Source: Mycobacterium sp. 1274761.0
GTDB taxonomy: Bacteria > Actinomycetota > Actinomycetes > Mycobacteriales > Mycobacteriaceae
Direction: 5' to 3'
Assembly (NCBI RefSeq): GCF_001668615.1
Contig: NZ_LZMC01000082.1
Span: forward strand, 1 to 64,000
DNA length: 64,000 bases
Part shown: piece by piece, positions 39,560-48,349 of the stretch
How the letters are laid out: each line of letters begins with the position of its first letter
Numbering within the stretch: the first letter of the stretch is position 1
Program-made: the position numbers and the translations under genes
Notes under the pieces: model-generated
Databases searched by the model: none
Told to the model about the DNA's origin: nothing
What the model saw: only the letters and a program-made list of their open reading frames with translations

Positions 39560-42026
39560 CGGAACGCCGATTGCGTTCACGCAGCCACGTTCGCGCCGCG
39601 TTCAGCGCGCGGGTGAGCAGCACGCCCACGACGATCGCGCCGACGACACCGAGCAATGGATGCGCGTCGAACAACGGATACACCTGGTAGTGCGTCAGGT
39701 AGGTGTACAGCGAGGCTTCGGCCACCGTGCCGGCGACGGCGGTCAACCAGGCCGGGCAGCGGATTGCGGGCAGCCAGATCAGCAGCAGGAGGCCCGCCAG
39801 CACCAGCACTTCTCGGTGGGTGTTGTCGAAGTAGCCGTGCAGGCTGACGATCAGCGCCAGCGTCACCGCGAGCCGCTGCCACACCGCTGACGACTTCGCC
39901 GCGGCCCAGCCGACCGCGAAGAACCAGAACGCCAAGACGGTGAACCAGGCGTCGTGGCCGAAGTTCAGGCCCAGCAGGTCGTAGCGCAGCGCCAAGCCGA
40001 CGGACAGGAAGGCCGCGGCGAACGCGAAGGGGTGGCGCCGCTCCACCCGGTCGGCCGCCGGTAGCCAGCACACGGCGGTCAGCGCGAGCAGAATCCAGAC
40101 GAGCACCTCGACGAACCACAACCGTCCCGCGGTCATGCTGCTGGCCGGACCGAAGAACTTCTCGATCAACAGCAGGTTCGTCCAGTGGTAGTCGTCGGTG
40201 ATCAGCAGCGCGGTTGCGATCCAAATCATCGACGGCACGACGATCCAGCCGATCGTGTTGCGCAGGTGGCGAACTCGATTGGGCCGCGCGACCGGGGTCA
40301 GGCAGAACCGGCCGAAGTTGTAGCCGGCGATCCCGAGCAGAAGATGCGCGCCGCCCCACATCTCGTACAGCGTGGCGTGCGATCCGACGATCAACACTAT
40401 GGCGGCCGCGCGCAGCGCCACACTGGTCTCGAGGGTGGCGCCCAGCCACGTCCACCGCCGCCGCTCCGGCGGGGTGGTGCGCTCCAGTTCGGCCAATGAC
40501 CGTCGTTGCCAGTCGCCCGGCAGCCGGCCGAGGGCCCGCTCGAGCCGGACCGACATGGCCACATACGACAGCGAGTTGCCGCCGAGGTCGACGAAGCTTT
40601 GATCGGAGCGGATGGTGCGCGCGTCGATCTGTAAGACGTCGGCGAACAACGTCCGCAGATCCCGCGGCGACTGTGCGGTCTCATCACGGCGACGGGCGGC
40701 GAGGCGGATCGCGTGATAGTCGGGTTTACCCGAGGGCAGCAGGGGAAGTTCGGCCATGGTGACCGCGCGGACGGCCGCAGCCGGAAGCCCGGAGGCCGTC
40801 ACCGCGAGACGCTGGACGGTGTGCCCCTCGGATCCGGCAGTGGCCACCACGAGCCGTTCGTCGTCGTCGATGCAGAACGCTGTCACCCCGTCGGCGCTGA
40901 GCGCGGACTCAACCCGCTGCAGGTCGATGCGCAACCCGTACAGCTTGACGAAACGACTTGTGCGGCCGATAACTTCGTAGAGACCGTCGGGCGTACGACG
41001 CGCGACGTCTCCGGTGTGCAACGTGTCGACCGTGTTACCGAGCGCCAGATCCGACGCGGTGCGCGCGTAGCCCATCATCACGTTCGCGCCGTGATAGACC
41101 AGCTCGCCGACTTCGGGATCCGTCCAGCCGTCGAGCGGCTCGATGGTGAACGAGCCGCCCGGGATGGGCCGGCCGATCGCGGTCGGATGTGACTGCGCGA
41201 GATCCGGTGGCAGATAGGCCATCCGAGCGGTGGCTTCCGTCGCGCCGTACATGACGAACAGCTGCCAGCCCTTCTCGTCGCCCAGCGCGGCGAACCTGCG
41301 GACGCGGTCGGGCGACAGCCGTCCGCCCGCCTGGGTGACATAGCGAAGGTCGGGCAGCTCGATGCCGTCGAAGCCAACGCGTTCGAGCATCTCGAACGTG
41401 TAGGGCACGCCGGCGAACGATGTGCCGCGATGCCGACTGAACAGCGACCAGAAGTCGGCGTCGACGACCGAGAGATCGGTGAGGATCAGTCCGGCCCCGC
41501 GAAGCAGGTGGCTGTGGATGACCGACAGGCCGTAGCAATAGGACATTGGCAGAGTGGTTGCGGCCCTGTCGGTTTCCTCGATATCGAGGTACTCGGCTAT
41601 GGCGGTCGCGTTCGCTATGAGGTTCTCGCGGGACAGTCGCACGAGCTTTGGCGAGCCGGTGCTGCCCGACGTCGACAACAGCAGCGCGAGATCGCGATGC
41701 AGCCGGTGACCACTTTCGGGGCGCATCTGGTGGATACCGTCGGCATCGATGACGACGTCGGGGTCGTATGACCGCATCATCGTCGCGTGGCTGCCCCCCG
41801 CCGACACCGGCAACACGACGTGGCCGCCGGTGAGTGCCCCGAGGTAGTGGATGAGCGTCGCGAGGTCGTTGCGCGTCTCCAACAGCACCAGCCTGCGGGT
41901 CTCGCCCAGTGCGGCGGCGACGGTGGACACCTTTTCGGCCAGGTCGGCGTAGGTCAGCGACGCGGTATCCGTCAGCGCTGCAACACGATCGCCGTGGTCC
42001 CGCAGATAGTGGACAAGCGGGCTCAC
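39528..42026 (-). CDS. Adenylation-carrier-membrane acyltransferase fusion protein
   Basis: This 832-residue protein has three parts. Residues 1-445 are an adenylate-forming domain with LSTSGSTGSPK (118-127), MYGATEATA (259-267), LHTGDVARRTPDG, GRTSRFVKLYGLRID and the catalytic Lys434 in PSGKPDY. Residues 455-530 are a carrier domain with LGGNSLS, where Ser485 is the phosphopantetheine site. Residues about 545-815 form some ten membrane segments resembling acyltransferase-3 proteins. It should activate a carboxylic acid, hold it as a thioester and transfer it to an acceptor in or across the membrane, like DltA, DltC and DltB in one chain. No condensation domain is present. The start overlaps the ABC ATPase stop by four bases. 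Substrate and acceptor are unknown. Confidence 0.8.
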   Translation of the reverse strand: MSPLVHYLRDHGDRVAALTDTASLTYADLAEKVSTVAAALGETRRLVLLETRNDLATLIHYLGALTGGHVVLPVSAGGSHATMMRSYDPDVVIDADGIHQMRPESGHRLHRDLALLLSTSGSTGSPKLVRLSRENLIANATAIAEYLDIEETDRAATTLPMSYCYGLSVIHSHLLRGAGLILTDLSVVDADFWSLFSRHRGTSFAGVPYTFEMLERVGFDGIELPDLRYVTQAGGRLSPDRVRRFAALGDEKGWQLFVMYGATEATARMAYLPPDLAQSHPTAIGRPIPGGSFTIEPLDGWTDPEVGELVYHGANVMMGYARTASDLALGNTVDTLHTGDVARRTPDGLYEVIGRTSRFVKLYGLRIDLQRVESALSADGVTAFCIDDDERLVVATAGSEGHTVQRLAVTASGLPAAAVRAVTMAELPLLPSGKPDYHAIRLAARRRDETAQSPRDLRTLFADVLQIDARTIRSDQSFVDLGGNSLSYVAMSVRLERALGRLPGDWQRRSLAELERTTPPERRRWTWLGATLETSVALRAAAIVLIVGSHATLYEMWGGAHLLLGIAGYNFGRFCLTPVARPNRVRHLRNTIGWIVVPSMIWIATALLITDDYHWTNLLLIEKFFGPASSMTAGRLWFVEVLVWILLALTAVCWLPAADRVERRHPFAFAAAFLSVGLALRYDLLGLNFGHDAWFTVLAFWFFAVGWAAAKSSAVWQRLAVTLALIVSLHGYFDNTHREVLVLAGLLLLIWLPAIRCPAWLTAVAGTVAEASLYTYLTHYQVYPLFDAHPLLGVVGAIVVGVLLTRALNAARTWLRERNRRSATADPVPALR

Positions 42027-43099
42027 CTCAGCGCGACCCCGTTACCGATCACCTCGATGCGCACCTTCGCGTCGATCGGCGGCGGGTTGAGACTGTGCTG
42101 TCGCACGATGATCGGCGCGATATCGGCGCCCGGGTCGATCGTCAGGAGCACGTCGTGTCCCAGGAACTCCGTCGCCATCACTGTGCCGACGCTGTCGCGA
42201 TGATCGCTGTCTCCTTCGCCCTTCACGTGCGCGACGTCGGAAACCTGCTTTGCAACAAGCTGTTCCGGCCGCAGCGCCAACGTCGCCGGGCCGTCGAGGG
42301 CGGAGGCCTGCACCGGCACCAGGCCCAGAGCGCACTCGGCGACACCGGAGGACACGGTGCACGGAACGGCGATGCAGTCACCGAGGAACTCCGCGGTGAA
42401 GCGGTCGTTGGGGGTGCGGTACACGTCCTGTGGTGCGCCGACCTGAGTGAACCGCCCGTCGCGCATGACCGCAATCTGGTCGGCGATCGACAGTGCTTCT
42501 TCCTGATCGTGCGTTACCAGCAGCGTGGTCACGCCTGCGTCGGCGAGCAACCCGGCGACCGCCTTGCGGGTGGAGGCACGCAGTCCCGTGTCCAATGCGC
42601 TGAACGGTTCGTCGAGCAACATCAGCACCGGCTTGCGGGCCAATGCTCGCGCCAGTGCGACACGCTGCTGCTGACCACCCGAGAGCTCATGGGGTCGGCG
42701 CGACGCGAATGACGGCTCGAGAGAGACGGTTTCAAGCAACTCGCCGATGCGGGCGCGCACCTCACGGCTGCGCGGCGAACCCGGCAGTCCGTAGGCGATG
42801 TTCTGGCCGACGGTGAGATGCGGGAACAGCGCGCCGTCCTGCGCGACGTAGCCGACACTGCGCCGGTGAGGTGCGACCGAACGCTCGGAACCGGCCACCG
42901 GTTTGCCGGCGATCGTGACGGTGCCCGTGTCAGGCGTCTCGAACCCGGCGACTAGCCGCAACAGCGTGGTCTTGCCGCAACCGGACGACCCAACCACGAC
43001 GGTGGTGCTGCCCGCGGCCACGGTGAGGTCGATGTGGTCGAGAACGGTGTGGCCGTTGAAGGACTTGGCCAGACCGCGGACGTCGAGCATGGCGGTCAT
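42023..43099 (-). CDS. Ferric iron ABC transporter ATPase (FbpC-like)
   Basis: This is a 358-residue ABC ATPase: Walker A GSSGCGKTT (37-45), Q-loop VAQDGALFPHLT, signature LSGGQQQR, Walker B VLMLLDEPFSALD and switch VTHDQEE. A C-terminal TOBE-like regulatory domain follows, as in ferric and polyamine importers. It powers the permease encoded just upstream, with which it overlaps by four bases. ATG 43099 is chosen because the open frame further upstream lies inside the permease gene in a wrong frame. Confidence 0.92.
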   Translation of the reverse strand: MTAMLDVRGLAKSFNGHTVLDHIDLTVAAGSTTVVVGSSGCGKTTLLRLVAGFETPDTGTVTIAGKPVAGSERSVAPHRRSVGYVAQDGALFPHLTVGQNIAYGLPGSPRSREVRARIGELLETVSLEPSFASRRPHELSGGQQQRVALARALARKPVLMLLDEPFSALDTGLRASTRKAVAGLLADAGVTTLLVTHDQEEALSIADQIAVMRDGRFTQVGAPQDVYRTPNDRFTAEFLGDCIAVPCTVSSGVAECALGLVPVQASALDGPATLALRPEQLVAKQVSDVAHVKGEGDSDHRDSVGTVMATEFLGHDVLLTIDPGADIAPIIVRQHSLNPPPIDAKVRIEVIGNGVALR

Positions 43100-44673
43100 G
43101 CCGCGGCCGCCTTCGTCGACTGCCGGAACAGGATCAACGTGACGGGTATGGCGAGGACCACGAGCGCGAACGCGTATGGTGCAGCGGCGGCGTAGTCCAG
43201 CTCGCTGCTGAACGACCAGAACAGCATCGACAACGTTCTGGTTCCGGTGGGCGCCAGCAGCAGTGTAGCAGTCAATTCCGTTGCCACAGCGACGAATACG
43301 AATGCCGCTGCTGCGGCTGCGGCCGGCGCGGTCAGCCGCAGGGTGACCCGCAAGAACGTGGCGGTGGGCGACTTGCCCAGGGTGCGGGACGCCTCTTCCA
43401 GACCGGGCGGAACCTGGGCAAGCCCCGCGCGGACGTTGACCAGGGCGCGCGGCATGAACAACAGCACGTAGGCGAACACGATCAGCGGCACCGATTGGTA
43501 CAGCGGGCGGGCGAAGTGGATGGCCACGGTCACCAGCGCCAGCGCGGTGACGATGCCGGGAAGCGAGCTGGTGATGTAGTTGGCGCCTTCCACTGCACGG
43601 GCTAGCACCCCGTGGGAGCGGACGGCCACCCAGGCGACGGGGAAGGCCAGCATCGTCGTCAGCACCGCGGCCACGGCCGCCAGCGCGACGGTCTGGCCGA
43701 GCGCGGTGGTGATCGCGGCGACATCCCAGGCGTCGGCGCCGCCGATCCACAGCCACCGCAGGATGGTCCACACCGGCACCCCGACCGCCAGCGCGATCAG
43801 AGCGGTGAGCGCGGCAATGGCCGGAATCTTGTTCCGGCCCAAATGGAGCGGGGCCGCGGCGCGGGGCGCGCCCGAACCGATCCTGGCGTACCGCGCGCCG
43901 CCGCGGGCGGCGGCCTCGACGACCAGCAGCACCAGGCACAGCACGACGAGGACGCCGGCGAGCATGCTGCCCGCCGCGCCGTCGAACGTGACCTGGAACT
44001 GCTGGAAGATCGCCACGGTGAAGGTATCGAACCGCACCATGGCGAACGCGCCGAACTCGGCGAGCAGGTGCACGCCGATCAGCAGGCTGCCACCGAGGAC
44101 CGCGAGCCTCAGCTGCGGCAGCACCACCCGGAAGAACACGCCGACGGTATCGGAACCCAGCGCGCGGGCCGATTCCTCGACGGCGGGATCGAGGCGGCGC
44201 AGCGTGGCCGCCGCAGGCAGGTACATGAACGGGAAGTACGACAACGTGGTGACCAACACGGCCGCCCAGAGGCCGTTCAACGACGGGATGACGCCCACCC
44301 ACGCGTAGCTGTTGACGAAGGCCGGAACGGCAAGCGGCGCAACGAACAACGGCCGCCAGAAGTCCCGCCCCGGGAGGTCGGTGCGCTCGACCAGCCAGGC
44401 GACGCCCACCCCAAGCACCACACACAGCGGCACGGTGACCACGACCAGCGCGACGGTGTTTAACAGCAGCTCACCGACGCGCGGCCGTACCACCAGCTCG
44501 TAAGCGCGCGTCGGACCCACAGAGACCGCACCCCACACGACGTAGCCAAGCGGAATGGCGGTGGCGGCGACCAATATTGCCACCGTGGCCGAGACCAGCG
44601 GGCCGGGCCGCGCAGCCTGCACCGCCCGCGGAGCGGGTGCCGCGGTGCGCAGGGCTGAGGGAGCGACGACCAC
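43096..44673 (-). CDS. Ferric iron ABC transporter permease (FbpB-like)
   Basis: This 525-residue permease fuses two BPD_transp_1 domains, giving about twelve membrane segments. Coupling loops are visible as EESARALGSDTVGVF and EASRTLGKSPTATF. This duplicated layout is typical of FbpB/SfuB/HitB iron importers. GTG 44673 immediately follows the TAG of the binding-protein gene, so translation is coupled. Confidence 0.92.
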   Translation of the reverse strand: MVVAPSALRTAAPAPRAVQAARPGPLVSATVAILVAATAIPLGYVVWGAVSVGPTRAYELVVRPRVGELLLNTVALVVVTVPLCVVLGVGVAWLVERTDLPGRDFWRPLFVAPLAVPAFVNSYAWVGVIPSLNGLWAAVLVTTLSYFPFMYLPAAATLRRLDPAVEESARALGSDTVGVFFRVVLPQLRLAVLGGSLLIGVHLLAEFGAFAMVRFDTFTVAIFQQFQVTFDGAAGSMLAGVLVVLCLVLLVVEAAARGGARYARIGSGAPRAAAPLHLGRNKIPAIAALTALIALAVGVPVWTILRWLWIGGADAWDVAAITTALGQTVALAAVAAVLTTMLAFPVAWVAVRSHGVLARAVEGANYITSSLPGIVTALALVTVAIHFARPLYQSVPLIVFAYVLLFMPRALVNVRAGLAQVPPGLEEASRTLGKSPTATFLRVTLRLTAPAAAAAAAFVFVAVATELTATLLLAPTGTRTLSMLFWSFSSELDYAAAAPYAFALVVLAIPVTLILFRQSTKAAAA

Positions 44674-45708
44674 CTACAGCAAGCCCGCCTTCGTCATGAG
44701 ATCGGTCACCTTCTGGGCATCCAGCGTCGACGGATCCACCTTCGGCGCCTGCAACGAATCAAGCGGCGGCAGGGCCGGATTCGCGGGCACGTTGCTGGCC
44801 ACCGGGTACTCGAACGAGGTGCCCTTTTCGAGCACTTCCTGTCCGGTCTTGCCCGTGACGAACTTGATGAACTTCTGCGCCTCGTCGGCCTTCTTGCTCG
44901 ACTTCAGCACGCCGCCGCCGGACAGACTGATGAATGCGCCGGGGTCTTCGTTCTTGAAGTAGTGCAACGCCGTATCGCCGCTGCCCTCTTTGGTCTTTGA
45001 CTGATCGCGGAACCAGTAGTAGTGGTAGATGATGCCGCCGTCGACCTCACCGGCGTTGACGGCCTTCATCGTCGCGATGTTGTCGTTGTAGATCTTGGCG
45101 TTCGCTTTCATGCCGGCCAACCACTGGGCGGTAGCCGCTTCGCCCTTCAATTGCAGCAAGGCAGACACGATGGCCTGAAAGTCCGCCTTGGCGGGAGCGC
45201 CGCCCCATCGGCCCTTCCAGGCGGGCTGCTGGAGGTCCAGGATCGATTTGGGCAGTTGATCCGGCTGCACCTTCGTCGTGTTGTAGACGAAGACCGTGCT
45301 GCGCGCCGCGACGCCGGTCCACTTTCCAGTCGAGGGGCGGAATTGGGCGGGCACCTGGTCGAGGGTGTCGGAGTTCAACTCGGCGAACAGACCGGCCTTC
45401 TCCACCGCCGCCATGGCGGGGGAGTTCTCGGTGAGGAACACATCGGCCGGTGAGGACTCGCCCTCGGCCACCAGTTGGTTGCCCAGCTCCGTGTCACCGC
45501 CCTGGCGGTAGGTGACCTTGATGCCGGTCTCCTTGGTGAAGGCGTCGATCCACTCCTTGGTGAGGGACTCGTGCTGAGCGTTGTAGACGAGCAGTTCGTC
45601 GTTGTCGCCCGATTTCGAGCACGCGGTCATCCCGAGAACGACAGTCACGATCGACAGGAGGGCGGCGATCCGCCCCCACGGCATTCTGCGGCGCTCGGGT
45701 GCTCGCAT
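44674..45708 (-). CDS. Ferric iron-binding lipoprotein (FbpA-like)
   Basis: This 344-residue solute-binding protein has a lipobox LGMTAC with Cys30. Iron ligands expected for the FbpA group are present: His46 in YNAQHES and the tyrosine pair Tyr230-Tyr231 in IIYHYYWF. It should capture ferric iron, possibly as a small chelate, outside the membrane and deliver it to the permease. ATG 45708 has a GAAGGA site eight bases upstream. ATG 45732 would run almost into the iron box and is less likely. Confidence 0.92.
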   Translation of the reverse strand: MRAPERRRMPWGRIAALLSIVTVVLGMTACSKSGDNDELLVYNAQHESLTKEWIDAFTKETGIKVTYRQGGDTELGNQLVAEGESSPADVFLTENSPAMAAVEKAGLFAELNSDTLDQVPAQFRPSTGKWTGVAARSTVFVYNTTKVQPDQLPKSILDLQQPAWKGRWGGAPAKADFQAIVSALLQLKGEAATAQWLAGMKANAKIYNDNIATMKAVNAGEVDGGIIYHYYWFRDQSKTKEGSGDTALHYFKNEDPGAFISLSGGGVLKSSKKADEAQKFIKFVTGKTGQEVLEKGTSFEYPVASNVPANPALPPLDSLQAPKVDPSTLDAQKVTDLMTKAGLL

Positions 45709-45739
45709 CCAGGCGGTCCTTCCCGCGCCCACCGGCGCC

Positions 45740-45759
45740 TTTAGTGAGGTTTACCTAAA
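45740..45759 (-). promoter_or_regulatory. IdeR-type iron box before the ferric transporter operon
   Basis: TTTAGTGAGGTTTACCTAA at 45740-45758 matches the IdeR consensus TTAGGTTAGGCTAACCTAA at about 14 of 19 positions. It is palindromic, with TTTAG/CTAAA outer arms and an AGGT-TT-ACCT core. It lies 32-51 bases upstream of the lipoprotein start, where bound IdeR would block transcription when iron is plentiful. It also lies in the control region of the divergent haemophore gene, 150 bases from that start. Confidence 0.75.
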
Positions 45760-45910
45760 TGAACATACCCGTAGGCGGGAGGCGCAGCGGCGGCCCCGTC
45801 GCGAAACAAAGCGCTTTCATAGCTGCGGCTTACGCCGGCACATCGTGGGTATCAGCGTGGAAGACTTTCAGTCAGCCTGGCCTGCTATGACGCGAGGGGA
45901 TACCACTGCC

Positions 45911-46288
45911 ATGACCAAGCCCGAATCCGTACTTCGCCGTGCCATCGCCGGCGTGATCGCCGCATCCGCACTCGGCGCCGGCATCGCCGCGCCGGCGGCA
46001 AGCGCCGCGCCGTGCACCGCAAGCGGTCTGTCCTCGACGGCCAGCGGAGTGCTGGCCTCGGCGGGCGCGTTTCTTGCCAACCACCCTGGCGCGGACGACG
46101 TGCTGACCAAGGCCGGTTCCCAGCCGACCGATGAGGCCAAGACCAACGTCCAGAACTACTTCGCGGCACATCCTGGCGAGTTCCTGGAATTGAAGGGTAT
46201 CGCGCAGCCCCTCACCGATCTGCGGGCCCAGTGCGGGGTCGCGGTGTCGCCGGGACAGTTGGCCGCGCTTGTTGAGCAGTTCCAATAG
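45911..46288 (+). CDS. Haemophore-type haem-binding exported protein
   Basis: This 125-residue protein has a signal peptide ending ASAA near residue 33. The mature domain is mostly helical and starts with Cys35, with a second cysteine at 108, as in mycobacterial haemophores of the Rv0203 type. Tyr83 and His87 in QNYFAAHPGEF, and His58, are candidate haem ligands. It would bind haem outside the cell. Its position, divergent from a ferric transporter with an IdeR box between, supports a role in iron supply. Confidence 0.8.
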   Translation: MTKPESVLRRAIAGVIAASALGAGIAAPAASAAPCTASGLSSTASGVLASAGAFLANHPGADDVLTKAGSQPTDEAKTNVQNYFAAHPGEFLELKGIAQPLTDLRAQCGVAVSPGQLAALVEQFQ

Positions 46289-46294
46289 AGGCGG

Positions 46295-47113
46295 CTACAT
46301 CCTGCCGTGCCTGCTGCGCACGAAGCTGTAGGCGCCGAACGCGGCGATTCCGACCGCGGCGAGGATCAGCAGGAACTTGCCGAACGGTGCCTGCCCGAGC
46401 GTCTTGACTGCCGCATCGAGACCGGTGGACTTGGACGGGTCGGCCTGCAGGGTGGCGATCATGACCAGCAGGCCCGCACCGGCCAGCACGAGGCCCTTGG
46501 CCACGTAGCCCGTCACGCCGACAGCGGTGATCGCGGTGCCGCCCGACACGCGGAGGTCTTTGAGGAACTTCTTCGCAGCACCCTTGTATATGTGGTAGCC
46601 GCCGACAACGGCGAGGCCCAGGCCGACGGCGATCAACAGGGCCTTGCCCCAACCGGATTGCATGAGCTGGGCCGACATTCCGGCGTTCTGTTGGCCGCTG
46701 GACTGTCCGCTGCCCATCGCAAAACGCGCCGCTGACACGGCGATTGCGAAGTTGACGATCGCCAGCCCGAGCGACTTGACCCGCTTCCACGCCGCGGAGT
46801 CGCCCGCCTGCTGGCCGGATTTTTCACCGGGCTTGGATCCGACGACGGCCTCGCTGACGCGCCACAGCCCCAGCGCCAGCAGGCCGACGGCGGAGACCCA
46901 CAGCATGACCGCCCCGCCGGGTTGCTTGGCCAGCGTGGCTAGAGCGCCCGACTGGTCGGCGTTGCCGCTGGTGCCGAACGCCAGTCGCAGCACGATGAAT
47001 GCGACGAGCAGGTGCAGTACCCCGCTGGCCGCGAAGCCGCCACGCGCCGCGTATTCGAACGCCTTGCTGTCGGTGGCTCTGTCGACGACCCCGTGTACTG
47101 ACGCGTCGCTCAT
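46295..47113 (-). CDS. DUF1206 membrane protein
   Basis: This 272-residue protein has about six membrane segments arranged as three repeats of a two-helix unit, each beginning with an Ala/Gly-rich block such as ARGGFAASGVLHLLVAFIVL and GYVAKGLVLAGAGLLVM. This is the DUF1206 pattern. Function is unknown. ATG 47113 has a GAGGAGG-type site just upstream; the longer open frame is not supported. Confidence 0.85.
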   Translation of the reverse strand: MSDASVHGVVDRATDSKAFEYAARGGFAASGVLHLLVAFIVLRLAFGTSGNADQSGALATLAKQPGGAVMLWVSAVGLLALGLWRVSEAVVGSKPGEKSGQQAGDSAAWKRVKSLGLAIVNFAIAVSAARFAMGSGQSSGQQNAGMSAQLMQSGWGKALLIAVGLGLAVVGGYHIYKGAAKKFLKDLRVSGGTAITAVGVTGYVAKGLVLAGAGLLVMIATLQADPSKSTGLDAAVKTLGQAPFGKFLLILAAVGIAAFGAYSFVRSRHGRM

Positions 47114-47187
47114 GTCGACCTCCTCGCGGGGCCGAGTACCCAGATTTTGACGGCCGCGAAACTCTCGAGTCGGGGAAGCACAACGGC

Positions 47188-47484
47188 TCAGTCGCCGATG
47201 CGCTCCGCGGCGCCGATGAGCGCGTGGATCTGCACATAGATATCGCTGTAGTCGTCGCGGATGGCTTCGCGTGCCGACGCGACGTCCTTCGACGCCAGCA
47301 GTCGGACCGCGGCGCCAGCCCGGGTTTTCTGGTCGGTCGCCTCGGTGTAGGCCTGCAACTGATCCTCGAGTTGTTTCGCCGGTGGAACGCAAGCGGTCCG
47401 GACTGCGCCTCGCCGGTCTCCGTCGCCCCCTTCAAATTGGGCTGCGCCATGGTGGCTGACTGTACCGCCGTCGCCGTACCCCAT
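47188..47484 (-). CDS. Small conserved helical protein, N terminus uncertain
   Basis: The last 65 residues (from KQLEDQLQAYTEATDQK to IGAAERIGD) look like a genuine, helical, charged protein with good codon use. The first 30 codons of this frame are low-complexity and not convincing. In the adjacent frame, ATG 47450 gives MAQPNLKGATETGEAQSG, which looks more natural. The real protein may start there and be interrupted by a one-base indel around 47395. I do not recognise a function. Confidence 0.5.
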   Translation of the reverse strand: MGYGDGGTVSHHGAAQFEGGDGDRRGAVRTACVPPAKQLEDQLQAYTEATDQKTRAGAAVRLLASKDVASAREAIRDDYSDIYVQIHALIGAAERIGD

Positions 47485-47531
47485 TCGCTGAATGACGCGT
47501 GCGCACCTGCGGTTTCATCGACCGGGACGCG

Positions 47532-48248
47532 TTAACGGACGGCGACGCGGTCGAGGAGTTCGGCCACCTTGTGGGGTTCGGTGATCATCAGGTCGTGGCC
47601 GGTGTCGATGTCCCATACCCGCCCGTCGGCCTTCTCCCGCAGCCGGTCGACGTTGCGTAGCGACATGAAGGTCGTCGTGCTGATGTGCGATTGCGGAATC
47701 GACTGCAGCGCAGCGCTGTTCGTGAGCGTCAGGGGTTGTTCGAAGCATCGCCACGGATGGGGTGTCAGCCGCTCGCGCATCCAGGACAGCGTGTCTGGAT
47801 CCGTTACCCCGTAGAACGGCAGTGTCTCGTCGCTGGGAAACAGGCACATCTGCACGCCGTCGATGATCCGGCTGTCCAGCTGGGCGGCCGACATGAAGGG
47901 GCCCGCGATGTCCACGAGCGATTGGCCGTCTTTGGGCTCCATCGTGTCCAGGTAGACGCGATGGGCGACGCGATCAGGTGCCCGGTCGGCGGCCCCTGTG
48001 ATCACCACGCCGCCGTAGCTGTGCCCGACCAGGATGGCGTTCCGAAGGTCCTCGTAGTGCAGCACCGCAACGATGTCGTTGATGTGGCAGTCGAGGTCCA
48101 CGTCGGCGCGGAACAGGTGGGCCCGCTCGCCCAGTCCGGTCAGCGTCGGGGTGTACACGTCGTGCCCGTGCTCCCGCAGAATGCGGGCGAGTGGCTGAAA
48201 ACACCACCCGCCGTGGGCGCCGCCGTGGACCAGAACGAAAGTTGACAT
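47532..48248 (-). CDS. Alpha/beta hydrolase
   Basis: This 238-residue hydrolase has the oxyanion region LVHGGAHGGWCF, the nucleophile in VGHSYGG and the catalytic histidine in DTGHDLM. It resembles the plant salicylate-esterase/hydroxynitrile-lyase-like group found widely in actinobacteria. It probably cleaves an ester or amide; the substrate is unknown. Start ATG 48248 (STFVLVHGG) is preferred to 48257. Confidence 0.85.
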   Translation of the reverse strand: MSTFVLVHGGAHGGWCFQPLARILREHGHDVYTPTLTGLGERAHLFRADVDLDCHINDIVAVLHYEDLRNAILVGHSYGGVVITGAADRAPDRVAHRVYLDTMEPKDGQSLVDIAGPFMSAAQLDSRIIDGVQMCLFPSDETLPFYGVTDPDTLSWMRERLTPHPWRCFEQPLTLTNSAALQSIPQSHISTTTFMSLRNVDRLREKADGRVWDIDTGHDLMITEPHKVAELLDRVAVR

Positions 48249-48349
48249 CAGGGCCAAACCCTATCCCTCGACCTGTGGATGAAGTCGGCATTGGGGATAA
48301 GTGCCGTCGCAAGCACTGCGATGTCGGCGGCGGGCTGCATCGTGACGGC

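Noticed and set aside
42023..44425. An 800-residue frame extending the ABC ATPase upstream
   Set aside because: The N-terminal 440 residues are an arginine-rich out-of-frame reading of the permease gene. The ATPase clearly starts at 43099.
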